Below are positions 35,159-44,372 of a stretch of 64,000 nucleotides of DNA, one piece after another (position 1 is the first letter of the stretch; every line of letters starts with the position of its first letter). Position numbers and translations under genes: made by a program. This DNA is from Leptospira sp. B5-022 (GTDB lineage: Bacteria > Spirochaetota > Leptospiria > Leptospirales > Leptospiraceae), in contig NZ_ANIJ01000015.1 of NCBI RefSeq assembly GCF_000347035.1, positions 310,001 through 374,000 on the forward strand. The letters are read 5' to 3'. The notes beneath the pieces are model-generated. The model saw only the letters and a program-made list of their open reading frames with translations, was not told where the DNA came from and ran no database searches.

Positions 35159-35977
35159 ATGGAAAGATCCGTAACCATACAAGACGAGTTTACGGATATG
35201 ATCCGGATCGCCTTAGAAGGAAGACCTAGGGCGATGGAAATACTTTTGGAAAAGATCCAAGATTATATCTTTAATCTTTCTTTAAGAATGTTATGGGATC
35301 CCCAAGAAGCGGAAGATGCTACCCAAGAGATATTATTCAAAATTTCTAATAAACTCTCGGGATTCAGGTTCGAGAGTAAATTCACAACTTGGGTATATTC
35401 TGTCGCGAGCAATCATCTTTTATCGATCAAAAGACCTAAGAATATCGTATATCTAAGCAGAATACGCCAAGAATACCTTTCTAAACCGAACTCCGTTTCC
35501 TTAGAAGATCAGGTAGAAAGCAAGATCCTGGAAGAAGAGATCCGATTCGGCTGTGTACATGCTGTTCTATTAAAATTGAATTCCGCAGACAGGATCGTAT
35601 TCGTATTATCCTCGGTGTACGGAATGAGTAGCGAAGAAGGAGCCGAAATTATAGGAATCAGCGCGGAAAACTTTCGTCAAAAACTTTCCCGCTCGAAAAA
35701 GAAACTATCCGAATTTTTATCCAAAGAATGCGGAATGTGGATCGATGATAACAAGGCGTGCCCGTGTATAGGCTTGTCAGGCCATCTTTTAGATCGGAAC
35801 AAGGATAATTTTTCCTTTTTTACGGAACTGAAAAAATTAAGAAGGAAAAATCCTACTTTAGAAGATTCTAAAGTATTAGGCCATTTAAAAGAGCTGGATC
35901 GTCTCGCCTGGATCTATAAAAGCCAAGGGATTTACGAAACTCCCAAGGAAATTTTAGAAAAGTTAGGGCCTTCTTAA
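35159..35977 (+). CDS. ECF-type RNA polymerase sigma factor with C-terminal extension
   Basis: A 272-residue sigma-70 family protein. Region 2 holds FNLSLRMLWDPQEAEDATQE and the region 2.4-like FTTWVYSVASNHLLSIKR. Region 4 holds AEIIGISAENFRQKLSRSKKKL near residue 165. About 90 residues follow region 4, with Cys residues in KECGMWIDDNKACPC and a basic middle. That tail is unlike a SnoaL domain, which instead sits in the upstream gene. No separate anti-sigma gene is adjacent. It is likely a stress-response sigma factor whose targets are unknown. Confidence 0.85.
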   Translation: MERSVTIQDEFTDMIRIALEGRPRAMEILLEKIQDYIFNLSLRMLWDPQEAEDATQEILFKISNKLSGFRFESKFTTWVYSVASNHLLSIKRPKNIVYLSRIRQEYLSKPNSVSLEDQVESKILEEEIRFGCVHAVLLKLNSADRIVFVLSSVYGMSSEEGAEIIGISAENFRQKLSRSKKKLSEFLSKECGMWIDDNKACPCIGLSGHLLDRNKDNFSFFTELKKLRRKNPTLEDSKVLGHLKELDRLAWIYKSQGIYETPKEILEKLGPS

Positions 35978-36000
35978 ATTCTCCAAAGCACCGGCAGAAA

Positions 36001-36996
36001 CTACTGAGCTTCCGTCCAGTCCTTAGGTTTTGTCAGACCTAAACGTACAAAGTCCCTTAAAAAACCTCTATACCTTGTCAAAACTTCGCTCTTATTGTGT
36101 TCGGCAGGTCTAAAGATCCCTTTTTTAGAAAATAACTTCAATGGTTCTTCTTTGATATCCGACCAGGTCCCTACTTCCAATGTCAAGGGGAGGAATTTAG
36201 AACTCCAACCGGCTTGTTCCGCATACAACTCTTGGTAATGATCGTAAAACTTATCCCAGAGATCTCCGTGAGTGGTGTAACTCGCACTCTGAGGACCATA
36301 CGCAAAATTGATATGACCACAATGTCCCTTCAAATGAGAAGCGATCCTTTCGTATAAAAACGTATCGGGACAGGGCTTATGAGTATAAGCATAAGGCCAC
36401 CAAACATTATCAACCGTTCCAAAACCCGAATGTAAATCCAGAACAGGCAAGATAGAATCTCGGACATGAAAGAATTTTTCGAAAACAGTTCTAGAAAGAG
36501 TTCTGGATTCAGGTTCTAATCCGTGTCCCCTAAAATAGGGAAGTTTGTTCGAGAACTTTTGGCCCCCGAAAAACGGAAGAGGTTTCTCCGCATCTATTCC
36601 TGAGTTTCTCATCAGATCCACACCCCCTGGATTTGCCCTAGTCTTTGCGGCCACTCCTCCGGGATTCACAATTGGAATAACAACTAATCCTAATTTACCT
36701 TTTTTTAATTCGGGAAGAAAGCCCGTGGATCTAGGATGAATAATATATTCCAAAAAATCGATAAGTATCTGGATACCGATGGTCTCTAATCCATGAACAC
36801 CGGCGGTAATTCCAACCGGATGTTTTTCAAGACCTTCTTTTGTTCCTATTTCCAAACTATAGATCGGAAAACGAAAACCTTCCTCAGTCCTTCTGGAAAA
36901 ACCTGCTTGGTTGATTTTTACGAGTTTGCCGCCCAGTTTTGCGATCCTGAGCAATCTTTTCTCGTAACGATTCAGTCTTTTGATACCTCTGAGCAA
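36001..36996 (-). CDS. M14-type zinc carboxypeptidase-like protein
   Basis: A 331-residue metallopeptidase-like protein. Zinc ligands H68 and E71 are in GVHGLE, a third His lies in LDLHSGFG near residue 197, and the catalytic Glu lies in LTLEVGTW near residue 278. It has no signal peptide, so it acts in the cytoplasm unless exported in another way. These features fit the M14 family (succinylglutamate desuccinylase/carboxypeptidase clan). The substrate is unknown. It lies 83 bp downstream of the small lipoprotein and may be the last gene of that operon. Confidence 0.82.
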   Translation of the reverse strand: MLRGIKRLNRYEKRLLRIAKLGGKLVKINQAGFSRRTEEGFRFPIYSLEIGTKEGLEKHPVGITAGVHGLETIGIQILIDFLEYIIHPRSTGFLPELKKGKLGLVVIPIVNPGGVAAKTRANPGGVDLMRNSGIDAEKPLPFFGGQKFSNKLPYFRGHGLEPESRTLSRTVFEKFFHVRDSILPVLDLHSGFGTVDNVWWPYAYTHKPCPDTFLYERIASHLKGHCGHINFAYGPQSASYTTHGDLWDKFYDHYQELYAEQAGWSSKFLPLTLEVGTWSDIKEEPLKLFSKKGIFRPAEHNKSEVLTRYRGFLRDFVRLGLTKPKDWTEAQ

Positions 36997-37079
36997 GGTC
37001 CGCCTCCGAAAATTTCAGATCGTATCTTTAGTCCACGGTTGGGCCGAAAGCCCGGGTCTTTTATCAGACCTTTATATTT

Positions 37080-37538
37080 TTACTCTCTGGAGTTTTGCAG
37101 AGCTTGTAACCATTTACAATCTTCCGAAAGTTCGGAAACTCCTTTTTTGATCAGAGAACAATCTGCCTCGGTAGCCGCTTTCAAACAGGAAATGGTCCTG
37201 CCTAAAACCAATTTAGGTTCTTGCGCAGCCAAAGTATACACTTTGGATTCTTTAAATTTTTCTAAACAAAAATCCTTTCTTAGTCTTTTTTCTAGAATAG
37301 CCTCAGAATCCGGATTCAAGGTTTTCATGTCCGGGTCCGCACATTGTCTGACCTTTTCACAATACTTGGAAACCCATACAAACCCGCTGGAATTCCCCAC
37401 TCCATCCTGATCCGCTTTCCAAATAGATTCCACTGCAGCCGGAACTTTTTTCTTTTTGGAACAACCGGATGAGAAAGCTCCCACCAATGCGAGTACCAAT
37501 CCGAAAGGAATTAAAGTTTTATTTAGTCTAGAGATCAT
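37080..37538 (-). CDS. Small cysteine-containing lipoprotein
   Basis: A 152-residue lipoprotein. The signal peptide ends at the lipobox AFSSGC, lipidated at C26, and is followed by KKKK. Six further cysteines in the mature part (KYCEKVRQC, DFCLEKF, ISCLKA, ADCSL, EDCKWL) suggest three disulfides. I do not recognise a domain. It sits four bases after the MotB-like gene, pointing to an envelope role in the same complex. Confidence 0.75.
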   Translation of the reverse strand: MISRLNKTLIPFGLVLALVGAFSSGCSKKKKVPAAVESIWKADQDGVGNSSGFVWVSKYCEKVRQCADPDMKTLNPDSEAILEKRLRKDFCLEKFKESKVYTLAAQEPKLVLGRTISCLKAATEADCSLIKKGVSELSEDCKWLQALQNSRE

Positions 37539-37541
37539 TCC

Positions 37542-38270
37542 TTATTGTTCCTTTCCTCGTTTACGAATGATGATTTCTATTCTTTCTTGAGAGGCTTTTA
37601 TTTCCGGGCTGGGACCTTCTTCCGGTCCTAACTTTCTAAATCCATGATACGCCTGGACGGAGAGTCTATCTCGAGAAATACCGTATTTTTCCGACAAAGT
37701 TTCCGCGATCAAACTTGCACGATGTGCATTGTATTCCCAAGTATTTCTAAAACCTTGGCCAGCTTGCTCTGCATAAGGGACCTGAACTCTTAAAGTGATG
37801 TCCACATCCATACCTTGCGCGACTTCCGCGACTTTTTTGAATGTGAAGTCTGTATCCTCATCCGGATAAAATTCACCTTCTCCCAAGGATGGTGCGAATA
37901 CTTGTATACGGATTTCTTCCGTTTCATTGATTCCGATGAATAATTTCGTTTTCTCTTTCAGCTTTTTTAATGCATAAGAGATCCTTTCCCAGAAACGATA
38001 GATTTGGGTCCTTGGTTGTAATAAAGGATCCTCTTCCAATGTGATATTGGAACCTTCAAAAAAGGATTCTCCTAAACCGAATCCACCTCGAACCAAGTCC
38101 GCCACTTGTTTCAATTTATTTTGGTCTACTTGCGAAATAGAGTATAAAATAATAAAAAGTCCGAGAAGAAGGGTGATCATATCCGCATACGTCAAAAGCC
38201 ATCTGTCGCGATTCTCATCTCCGGTTTCGACAGGCTTTCTGTATCTGGAAAAACGTGATCTTCCGTTCAA
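37542..38270 (-). CDS. MotB/OmpA-like stator-type protein
   Basis: A 242-residue protein with one membrane helix at about 25-46 (WLLTYADMITLLLGLFIILY). It contains the Asp of YAD at D30, the position that carries protons in MotB. A peptidoglycan-binding OmpA-like domain follows (YNAHRASLIAETLSEKYGISRDRLSV). No MotA partner lies next to it. The neighbours are a helical cytoplasmic protein and two lipoproteins, so this may be a non-flagellar complex, or one of several MotB paralogues in the genome. The start overlaps the upstream gene by four bases. Confidence 0.82.
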   Translation of the reverse strand: MNGRSRFSRYRKPVETGDENRDRWLLTYADMITLLLGLFIILYSISQVDQNKLKQVADLVRGGFGLGESFFEGSNITLEEDPLLQPRTQIYRFWERISYALKKLKEKTKLFIGINETEEIRIQVFAPSLGEGEFYPDEDTDFTFKKVAEVAQGMDVDITLRVQVPYAEQAGQGFRNTWEYNAHRASLIAETLSEKYGISRDRLSVQAYHGFRKLGPEEGPSPEIKASQERIEIIIRKRGKEQ

Positions 38271-38929
38271 GCAGACGACTCCTTAGGCTGCTTTCCATTC
38301 AGGAAAGCGGACTCTAGATATTCCGTCTCTCTTCTCTCCACTTGCTCGATAAAAGAAACAAAAATTTCAGGGGACACAGGTAAAACTGCGTTGTATGCCT
38401 TCTCCACCGATTCGAATAAAAGAGAAACTCCCAATAGAGATGCCATAAACCTGGCAGGTCGGATCAGATAAGCGGAGATAGGTTTATGCGCTAGTTCATA
38501 AAATGTTCTGAGGTTATGAAGAACGATCTCTAACTGTTTTTTTCTTTCTTCTTTATGACCGTATGCTTTGTACAGATCGTCGTATTCTTCTCTGGTAAGT
38601 TTTTTACCGTCCCAATCCCTTTGGACCAACAGCTTTGCCATTTCAGAATCTAAATGATCCGTTAGATTGTTTAATTCGATCAAAGTTTCTAGATTCGCTC
38701 TGGTGGTTTCCTTCATCATACCTTTTACTTTTTGATAAGTGTCCAAGGCGAGATGCATCCATGCTTCTTTTCCATCCAAGTTGTAAATGGTTTCGAAAAA
38801 ATACTCCACCATGGAGATCGTCTCTTCCAGGTGAAAATAATCCGCATAAAATTTGCGGAAACGTTCCACCTGAGCTCGAACGATCTCTGCTTTGGCTTGT
38901 TTAAGTTTATGTTCTTCGAAACTACTCAC
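38267..38929 (-). CDS. Helical protein resembling the FFLEELY-motif family
   Basis: A 220-residue, mostly helical cytoplasmic protein. The segment FRKFYADYFHLEETISMVEYFFETIYNLD followed by NNLTDHLDSEMAKLL resembles proteins of the FFLEELY-motif family, which have a YFFLEELYG segment and an aLt-LD pattern after it. The exact motif is not conserved (FFETIYNLD), so the link is tentative. It overlaps the MotB-like gene by four bases and starts 12 nt after the lipoprotein stop. A role with MotB is likely from position only. Confidence 0.5.
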   Translation of the reverse strand: MSSFEEHKLKQAKAEIVRAQVERFRKFYADYFHLEETISMVEYFFETIYNLDGKEAWMHLALDTYQKVKGMMKETTRANLETLIELNNLTDHLDSEMAKLLVQRDWDGKKLTREEYDDLYKAYGHKEERKKQLEIVLHNLRTFYELAHKPISAYLIRPARFMASLLGVSLLFESVEKAYNAVLPVSPEIFVSFIEQVERRETEYLESAFLNGKQPKESSA

Positions 38930-38941
38930 GATATTATCCGA

Positions 38942-40084
38942 TTATTTGGACTTTCCTCTTGGAACCAAAGATAGAGGGTAACTTTTGAAACCTTGCTGGT
39001 CTATTTCGGTTTTTACGGAACTGTAATCCGTAGGAAGATTGATCGTCTCTCTATAAGACTTGGAACTGGAACGCACCAACAAACTCGGAACACCATCCAC
39101 TTCAGGAGTGTATTTAAAACGAACTCCGTATTTATGGTTTCTCGCCCAACCTTCTTTGGTAATTTCCAATAAAGGAACCTTGGAGTTGATATATTTTTTT
39201 TCGAAAGAATATACGGAAGATCCCGGAGAATAATATCTCAATCCTTCTTTGCCGGAATCCACTTCCAATTTTCCTCCTTGAGGAAAAGAAAGACTGATAT
39301 AGGTAGTGCCTGAATAAGATCCTCTGTTTTTGAACCAGATCACTACCTCGGATGCAGTATCCTTTTTCCAAACCGTAGGAGCTTCGACACTTAGTAACCC
39401 CGGAGCGGCCACATTCGGAACATCAGGAACCATTTCCCATCCGTTGAAGTTAAAATTTTGAGCGTAGGTCCGATTATTCGGAAAGATGGTGAGATTCTTC
39501 TCTTCTTTATTATAGGAAAAATCTATACGTTTCGATTTCGCTAAAAACTGATGATCCTTTAAAGAAGCAAGTCCGTCTAGAATTTTTTCACCTTTGCGGA
39601 TCACGTACGGAACGGAAAAAAGCCCTAAAGGCGGTTCTTCGCTTAAAACTTCCAAAAAGAGAGAATTGAAAGAATCTCCCGGAAGTTCTTCCATTAGAAT
39701 TCTTTTAACTATATAGCCGGATTCCTTTGTATTCTCATCTTCCCCGGCTTTCCAAGCGGAAACCTTAGGATCGTGAACAAATGGACCGATATTAAGAAGA
39801 TTAAAACCGATCTTTGATTTGAGAGTCCATTCTCCGTTTTGTTTTTTGAAAACTGCGAGTATCTCTTCGGTTCCATTGCGAACTAAGGCGAATGTTTCCA
39901 GATCCGGATCCTCGTCCAGGTTGCCCAATTTTTTTAGGACTACATCCGGACTTTTTTCTTCGGCCTCCGGAATGGTTAACGAAACGATCTGGGAATCGGA
40001 TGGCGTTTTTGAATTACAAGCTATGAGAAGAATGACTACTGAAAAAAGAATCAGTACTCGTGCAAAAGAAACAAAACGAAACAT
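38942..40084 (-). CDS. Lipoprotein, unknown function
   Basis: A 380-residue protein with signal sequence and lipobox LLIAC (C23). The mature part is mainly beta and has no motif I recognise; the last third (SGTTYISLSFPQGGKLEV, GVRFKYTPEVDGVPSLLV) looks like a beta-sandwich. Position at the head of the MotB-like operon suggests an envelope-associated subunit. Its stop is 12 nt before the 220-residue gene. Confidence 0.7.
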   Translation of the reverse strand: MFRFVSFARVLILFSVVILLIACNSKTPSDSQIVSLTIPEAEEKSPDVVLKKLGNLDEDPDLETFALVRNGTEEILAVFKKQNGEWTLKSKIGFNLLNIGPFVHDPKVSAWKAGEDENTKESGYIVKRILMEELPGDSFNSLFLEVLSEEPPLGLFSVPYVIRKGEKILDGLASLKDHQFLAKSKRIDFSYNKEEKNLTIFPNNRTYAQNFNFNGWEMVPDVPNVAAPGLLSVEAPTVWKKDTASEVVIWFKNRGSYSGTTYISLSFPQGGKLEVDSGKEGLRYYSPGSSVYSFEKKYINSKVPLLEITKEGWARNHKYGVRFKYTPEVDGVPSLLVRSSSKSYRETINLPTDYSSVKTEIDQQGFKSYPLSLVPRGKSK

Positions 40085-40140
40085 ATTCTGAACTACAGCT
40101 TCTTTCCAAGAAAAGCAGATGTCTATCGATTTCCTAGGCC

Positions 40141-40980
40141 TTAACTAGCCCCCATACCTAACACATTTTTTACGATTCTAGCATTTGTAGTACCATCGTA
40201 TTCGTCCGTATAAGCTCCTAGGGCCTCTGCAAACTCGGTCGATAATCCGGCTTTGGTCCTAAGTTCCGGAAAATATAAAAATCCCTTTGCCCTTCTGGGA
40301 GTAAATGGATGGGTCAGATATTCCAGATATTTCTCCCATTGTCGTTCTTGGGAAACCCCGTCTGAGAATACGATCTTAGCTCCTCTTTTTACGTGGCGGA
40401 TCTCATCCTCATGAACGATCTGCATGATATCGGCCCGTTTTTGGTCTCCGAATTTTTCGAATGCTTTTTTATAGATGATAGAAAAATCCAAATTGGCTCC
40501 TTCGAAAGAAAGGGCCATGATCGCAAAAAATTTCTGCAATGTCTGCATATTGGGGGTTTGTTTCCAGAATATATAATTGAGGGGACGATCTCCTAGGTCC
40601 ATTCCCCATTCTCGGATCGATCCCAAATAAAGTTTCAGATGTTTTTGTTCTTCCAAGATCGTCTTGTACATACTTTTACGAACAGAAGAAGGAGCATTCT
40701 GAAATTTTAATATAGCCCAAGCGAAGATCTCCACGGCCATAAGCTCATGATTAGCAAAATGATGGAGGGAAAGGATCCGATTTTCTTCGGAATTCAAATG
40801 TTCCACTCGGGGCATTTTCGATTTTTTATCCGAGAAAGATATTTTAGATGATCTTTCCGGTCTGTCCTTCGGAAGAAAATTCGGCCAAAGAATATCTTCC
40901 GGCATTTTTTCCGGAGAATATAACTTATCCTCTAACTTGGGAGAACTTAAAAGAAATTGAGCGTATTCGTTTAAAGTCAA
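40141..40980 (-). CDS. DUF455 ferritin-like protein
   Basis: A 279-residue ferritin-like protein. The metal-site pattern is in HFANHELMAVEIFAWAILKF near residue 75 and EEQKHLKLYL, with a third site in IVHEDEIRHVKRG near residue 190. These give the E-x2-H-type ligands of a di-iron site. The family is DUF455; its reaction is not known to me. It starts two bases after the RsbW-like gene. Confidence 0.82.
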   Translation of the reverse strand: MTLNEYAQFLLSSPKLEDKLYSPEKMPEDILWPNFLPKDRPERSSKISFSDKKSKMPRVEHLNSEENRILSLHHFANHELMAVEIFAWAILKFQNAPSSVRKSMYKTILEEQKHLKLYLGSIREWGMDLGDRPLNYIFWKQTPNMQTLQKFFAIMALSFEGANLDFSIIYKKAFEKFGDQKRADIMQIVHEDEIRHVKRGAKIVFSDGVSQERQWEKYLEYLTHPFTPRRAKGFLYFPELRTKAGLSTEFAEALGAYTDEYDGTTNARIVKNVLGMGAS

Positions 40981-40982
40981 AG

Positions 40983-41564
40983 TCAGTGTTTTTTAGAATC
41001 GAATGCTAATTCGATGATAGACCCGCGGATACTGGAATCGGTAGGGTCTGAGGAAATTTTTCCTTCTTTACAATGATACATGATCTTTACCGAGTCCATT
41101 AAGGATTGCATAATGAGTAAACCTTTTCCCAAGTTCCTATGCTGCGTAAGCTTTCCTCTGTTCGGAAGGACTTCACATTTGCCTTCTTGGTAGGTTTTTA
41201 CTTTTTTTAAGAAATCTTGTAGGGAAGAAGGTTTCGCTTCCGCAATTTGCTCTTCTATCTTTTCTTTTTTCAGACCGGAACCGTAATCCACAATCCATAA
41301 AGTGAACTTAGAATCGTTAACGATCCATCTGCAAATGATTGTTTCTTCCGAACTAGAATTATAATTTGCGGAAATGGAATTGGTGAGTGCCTCATCAGCT
41401 GCTAGTTCGATCTGCTGGATATCTTTAGAGATGAATGTATTCTCTTCTAAAGATTGGCGAAGGGCTCTTCTGAACTCCCGAATGCTAGCTAAATCAGGAG
41501 GTAGGAACATAACGTACGAACCCGAATGATGTTTAACCAAAAGTGAATCGGCCGTATCCCTCAT
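40983..41564 (-). CDS. RsbW-like anti-sigma/serine kinase
   Basis: A 193-residue GHKL ATPase. The N-box is in ELAADEALTNSISANYN near residue 55 and the G1 region in WIVDYGSGLKKEKIEE; a GKGLLIMQSLMDSV segment completes the nucleotide site. This is the anti-sigma/Ser kinase family that acts on STAS partners in partner-switching. No STAS antagonist or sigma factor is beside it. It is coupled to the DUF455 gene, which is unusual. The ATG at 41564 has AGAAATGAGG upstream. Confidence 0.78.
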   Translation of the reverse strand: MRDTADSLLVKHHSGSYVMFLPPDLASIREFRRALRQSLEENTFISKDIQQIELAADEALTNSISANYNSSSEETIICRWIVNDSKFTLWIVDYGSGLKKEKIEEQIAEAKPSSLQDFLKKVKTYQEGKCEVLPNRGKLTQHRNLGKGLLIMQSLMDSVKIMYHCKEGKISSDPTDSSIRGSIIELAFDSKKH

Positions 41565-41607
41565 TTCTTATCTGAGAAGTCCTCTAGTATAGTAATACAG
41601 AGCGAAA

Positions 41608-41633
41608 GGGGGGTTTTGCAACAAAAATCCCCC
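41608..41633 (-). terminator. Hairpin after gltX
   Basis: On the minus strand GGGGGATTTT pairs with AAAACCCCCC and a short T-run (TTT) follows. It lies between gltX and the RsbW-like gene. Confidence 0.6.
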
Positions 41634-41642
41634 GAAAAAATC

Positions 41643-43205
41643 CTAAGGTAAAGAAATTCCTACTTGTACCGAGATTTTCTCTATTCGTTTGAGTAGCTTT
41701 TCCTTCCCTAAGAGAGGAAATAGGATAGGTAACTCTAGTCCATGGGCCTTGCCGGTTGCGGATACTCGGATCGGCATAAATAGGGTCTTTCCCTTTTGGC
41801 CGGTCTGTTCTCCCGTTTGGGTCATCAAAGCCTTATAATCCTCATCGGTCTTTGGATCCGAGTTTCTTAATAATTCGTAGAATGTGGAGACAACTTTGGG
41901 AGAAAATTCTTGGGAAAGAATTTCTTTCGCTTCCCCCTCTTGGACCTTCAGGTCGGATACGAAAAATTCCGCAATATAGTCTGGAGCCTGGCGTAAATTG
42001 TCCAGATACACTCGAACACTATCGACTAAAGAATGTAATTCCTTGTTTTTAGGATCTCTGTATTCTTCCGGAATATCCGTTCTGTTCTCTAAAAACGGAG
42101 CTAGACTATCCGCTACTTTTTGGATCGGTAGTTCTCTGATGTATTTGTTAGAAAGCCAATTCAATTTGGATTTCGGGTTCATCGCTTCTGCGATCTGATC
42201 TAAGCTCGAGAAGTTAGTCGCAACTTCTTCATCTCCACCTTTCGGTTTTTTAAATACGTCAAAGGTGGAAGGCGACTTGGAACAACGATGCACATCGAAT
42301 GTTTTAGGAAGAATGTTCCCTGGCAGATATTCCTGGCCGTCAGGAGATGTCCATCCTAACAGAGCCATATAATTTAAGAACGTCTCCGGTAAATAACCTA
42401 AATCACGAAATGCTAATATAGAAGTCGCTCCAGCACGTTTGGACAATTTTTTACCGTCCATCCCGACGATCTCGGATGCGTGAGCAAATTCCGGAACCGG
42501 GAAACCCAATGCCTCATAGATCAGGATCTGACGAGGTGTATTGGAAAGATGGCCCACTCCACGGATCACATGAGAAATTTTCATGAGCCCGTCGTCCACA
42601 ACCACTGCGTAATTATAAGAAGGGAAGCCGTCCGATTTTACAATGATGAAATCTCCGATCAGTTTCGTATCGAACTTCACTTTTCCCTGGATGATATCAT
42701 CGAAGATCAAAGTTTTGGAAGGAGTTTTAAAACGAACAGAATAAGGAGTCCCGGCTTTCAGTTTTTCTTGGACTTCCGCCTCGCTCATATTCGCGTGAAG
42801 TCCGTCGTATACATACGGAACCCCCATCGCCTCTGCTTGTTTTTTCTTTGCTTCTAGTTCTTCCTGAGTACAAAAACAGCGGTAAGCTTTTCCTTCGGAG
42901 ATCAACTTCTCCGTATATTCTTTGTAGATGGAAATCCGTTCCGATTGAACATAAGGACCGTAAGGACCTCCTACATGAGGACCTTCGTCCCATTCTATTC
43001 CCAGCCATTTTAAGGATTCAAGTATGGTTTTAAAAGATTCTTCGGTAGATCTTGCTTGATCCGTATCTTCTACCCTTAATAAAAATTTTCCGCCTTGGGC
43101 TTTGGCGTATAAGTAATTGAATAAAGCGGTTCTAGCTCCGCCCACATGAAGGAACCCGGTAGGTGACGGTGCAAACCTGGTTCTAACTTCCTTATTTTCT
43201 GGCAT
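41643..43205 (-). CDS. gltX: Glutamate--tRNA ligase
   Basis: Class I synthetase that charges tRNA-Glu, 520 residues. The HIGH-type motif is in [14 protein letters not shown] (residues 12-25). A cysteine pair CFCTQEE is seen near residue 111, and the KMSKS-type motif reads GKKLSKRAG near residue 253. The C-terminal anticodon-binding part is complete. It overlaps the lipoprotein gene upstream by 14 nt. It may also be non-discriminating if Glu-tRNA-Gln amidotransferase is used; that cannot be seen here. Confidence 0.95.
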   Translation of the reverse strand: MPENKEVRTRFAPSPTGFLHVGGARTALFNYLYAKAQGGKFLLRVEDTDQARSTEESFKTILESLKWLGIEWDEGPHVGGPYGPYVQSERISIYKEYTEKLISEGKAYRCFCTQEELEAKKKQAEAMGVPYVYDGLHANMSEAEVQEKLKAGTPYSVRFKTPSKTLIFDDIIQGKVKFDTKLIGDFIIVKSDGFPSYNYAVVVDDGLMKISHVIRGVGHLSNTPRQILIYEALGFPVPEFAHASEIVGMDGKKLSKRAGATSILAFRDLGYLPETFLNYMALLGWTSPDGQEYLPGNILPKTFDVHRCSKSPSTFDVFKKPKGGDEEVATNFSSLDQIAEAMNPKSKLNWLSNKYIRELPIQKVADSLAPFLENRTDIPEEYRDPKNKELHSLVDSVRVYLDNLRQAPDYIAEFFVSDLKVQEGEAKEILSQEFSPKVVSTFYELLRNSDPKTDEDYKALMTQTGEQTGQKGKTLFMPIRVSATGKAHGLELPILFPLLGKEKLLKRIEKISVQVGISLP

Positions 43206-44145
43206 TGTCGTAATCTTTTAAGAGGATGATTGGATAGTTCTTCAAATCGGCCGAGGCAGTAAACGGAATATTATTGGCTGCATCATAAAAATGTATAGGT
43301 ATGAATTCATCCCTTCTCTTCTGTTTCCATTTCGATATATTCTTTGAAGTCAGTAGATCCTCCGGAAGAATTCCCCAGACCCAACGATATTCACCTTCCT
43401 CTTTGAAAGTCCAAACGGGAAGTCTACCTTCTGCCATATTTACGTATTGAAATATTTGGTTCTTATAATCGTAGTCCGCGTATGGAAAACTTTTACCGCC
43501 CGGGCTTGTGTAATCCGTGGTCAAGTAAGTGCGGTTATTGCGAACATTCTCCCAATTCAATTCCACATTCTTACCTAAACTTCTATATTCTTTAGCAACC
43601 CATACGATCCCTGATTGGGAAAAATTATATAGGATTCCCCAATCGGAAATACTGAGTTGTTTAGGAGATAAAGTTTGTATTCCCGATCTCAAACTTTCTC
43701 CTTCCCAATTCCAAGAGAGAACTCCCTGGGGATGAAAGGAAACTTGTTTAGGATGAGAAGATTCCCCGTCTTCTAATTTGGCAGAACCGGAAAATAAGGA
43801 AGCCTTAAAACTGAGTTTCGGAAAAACGATCCCTTTAGGGAGAGAAGTATGAAAATCTTCTTTTGTTTCCCAAAGATCCACTTCACCGGTCCAAATTTTT
43901 TCCTTAGAAGCTTGGGTCACTAGTACTAAGTATCTCAGATGACCCGGCTGGTTCCGGAAAGATTCGGAACTTGCAGGGATAGAACTAATATTGGAATAGA
44001 TCCGAATACTGGGAAGATCTGAAACGAAAGGTTTTTCTTCCGTCCATTCCGTCAAAAGAGAACAAGACATTAGAAAAAGTAAATAGGTGGTTAAACCTAG
44101 TGAGAAGAATGTTGCTGTGAGATAAGATCGAGACTTCGGTTCCAA
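43192..44145 (-). CDS. Lipoprotein, unknown function
   Basis: A 317-residue protein. A signal segment ([15 protein letters not shown]) ends in a lipobox LMSC with C28. The mature part is rich in Trp and Gly, with [15 protein letters not shown] and [12 protein letters not shown] do not recognise a domain. It overlaps gltX and starts the same leftward unit. Confidence 0.7.
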   Translation of the reverse strand: MEPKSRSYLTATFFSLGLTTYLLFLMSCSLLTEWTEEKPFVSDLPSIRIYSNISSIPASSESFRNQPGHLRYLVLVTQASKEKIWTGEVDLWETKEDFHTSLPKGIVFPKLSFKASLFSGSAKLEDGESSHPKQVSFHPQGVLSWNWEGESLRSGIQTLSPKQLSISDWGILYNFSQSGIVWVAKEYRSLGKNVELNWENVRNNRTYLTTDYTSPGGKSFPYADYDYKNQIFQYVNMAEGRLPVWTFKEEGEYRWVWGILPEDLLTSKNISKWKQKRRDEFIPIHFYDAANNIPFTASADLKNYPIILLKDYDNARK

Positions 44146-44372
44146 AAAAATACAGCCGGAAAAAGAGGATTTCTTGAAAAACTTCCCGTTTTAGTCCGAA
44201 TCTTCAAGGAAAAACCGGGAAATTTTCTTTCCTTATCGGTGTTTCCCAACAAGAAAGTAAGAATTACTGCAACTTGAGTCGATTTCTTCCTAAAAAGTAT
44301 GTACGAATTCGGGTAGTACGTTAAAAGGTTGACAGTAAAACCGTCCTAAAATCCTTTGGCAATAAAAGTCCT

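Noticed and set aside
36793..37410. Plus-strand open frame of 205 residues
   Set aside because: It runs opposite to the M14 peptidase and the small lipoprotein, both of which have clear motifs; no ribosome site.
44350..44372. TTTGGCAATAAAAG before the topoisomerase start as a sigma-54 promoter
   Set aside because: There is no GC at the required ten-base spacing after the GG, and it is too close to the start codon.
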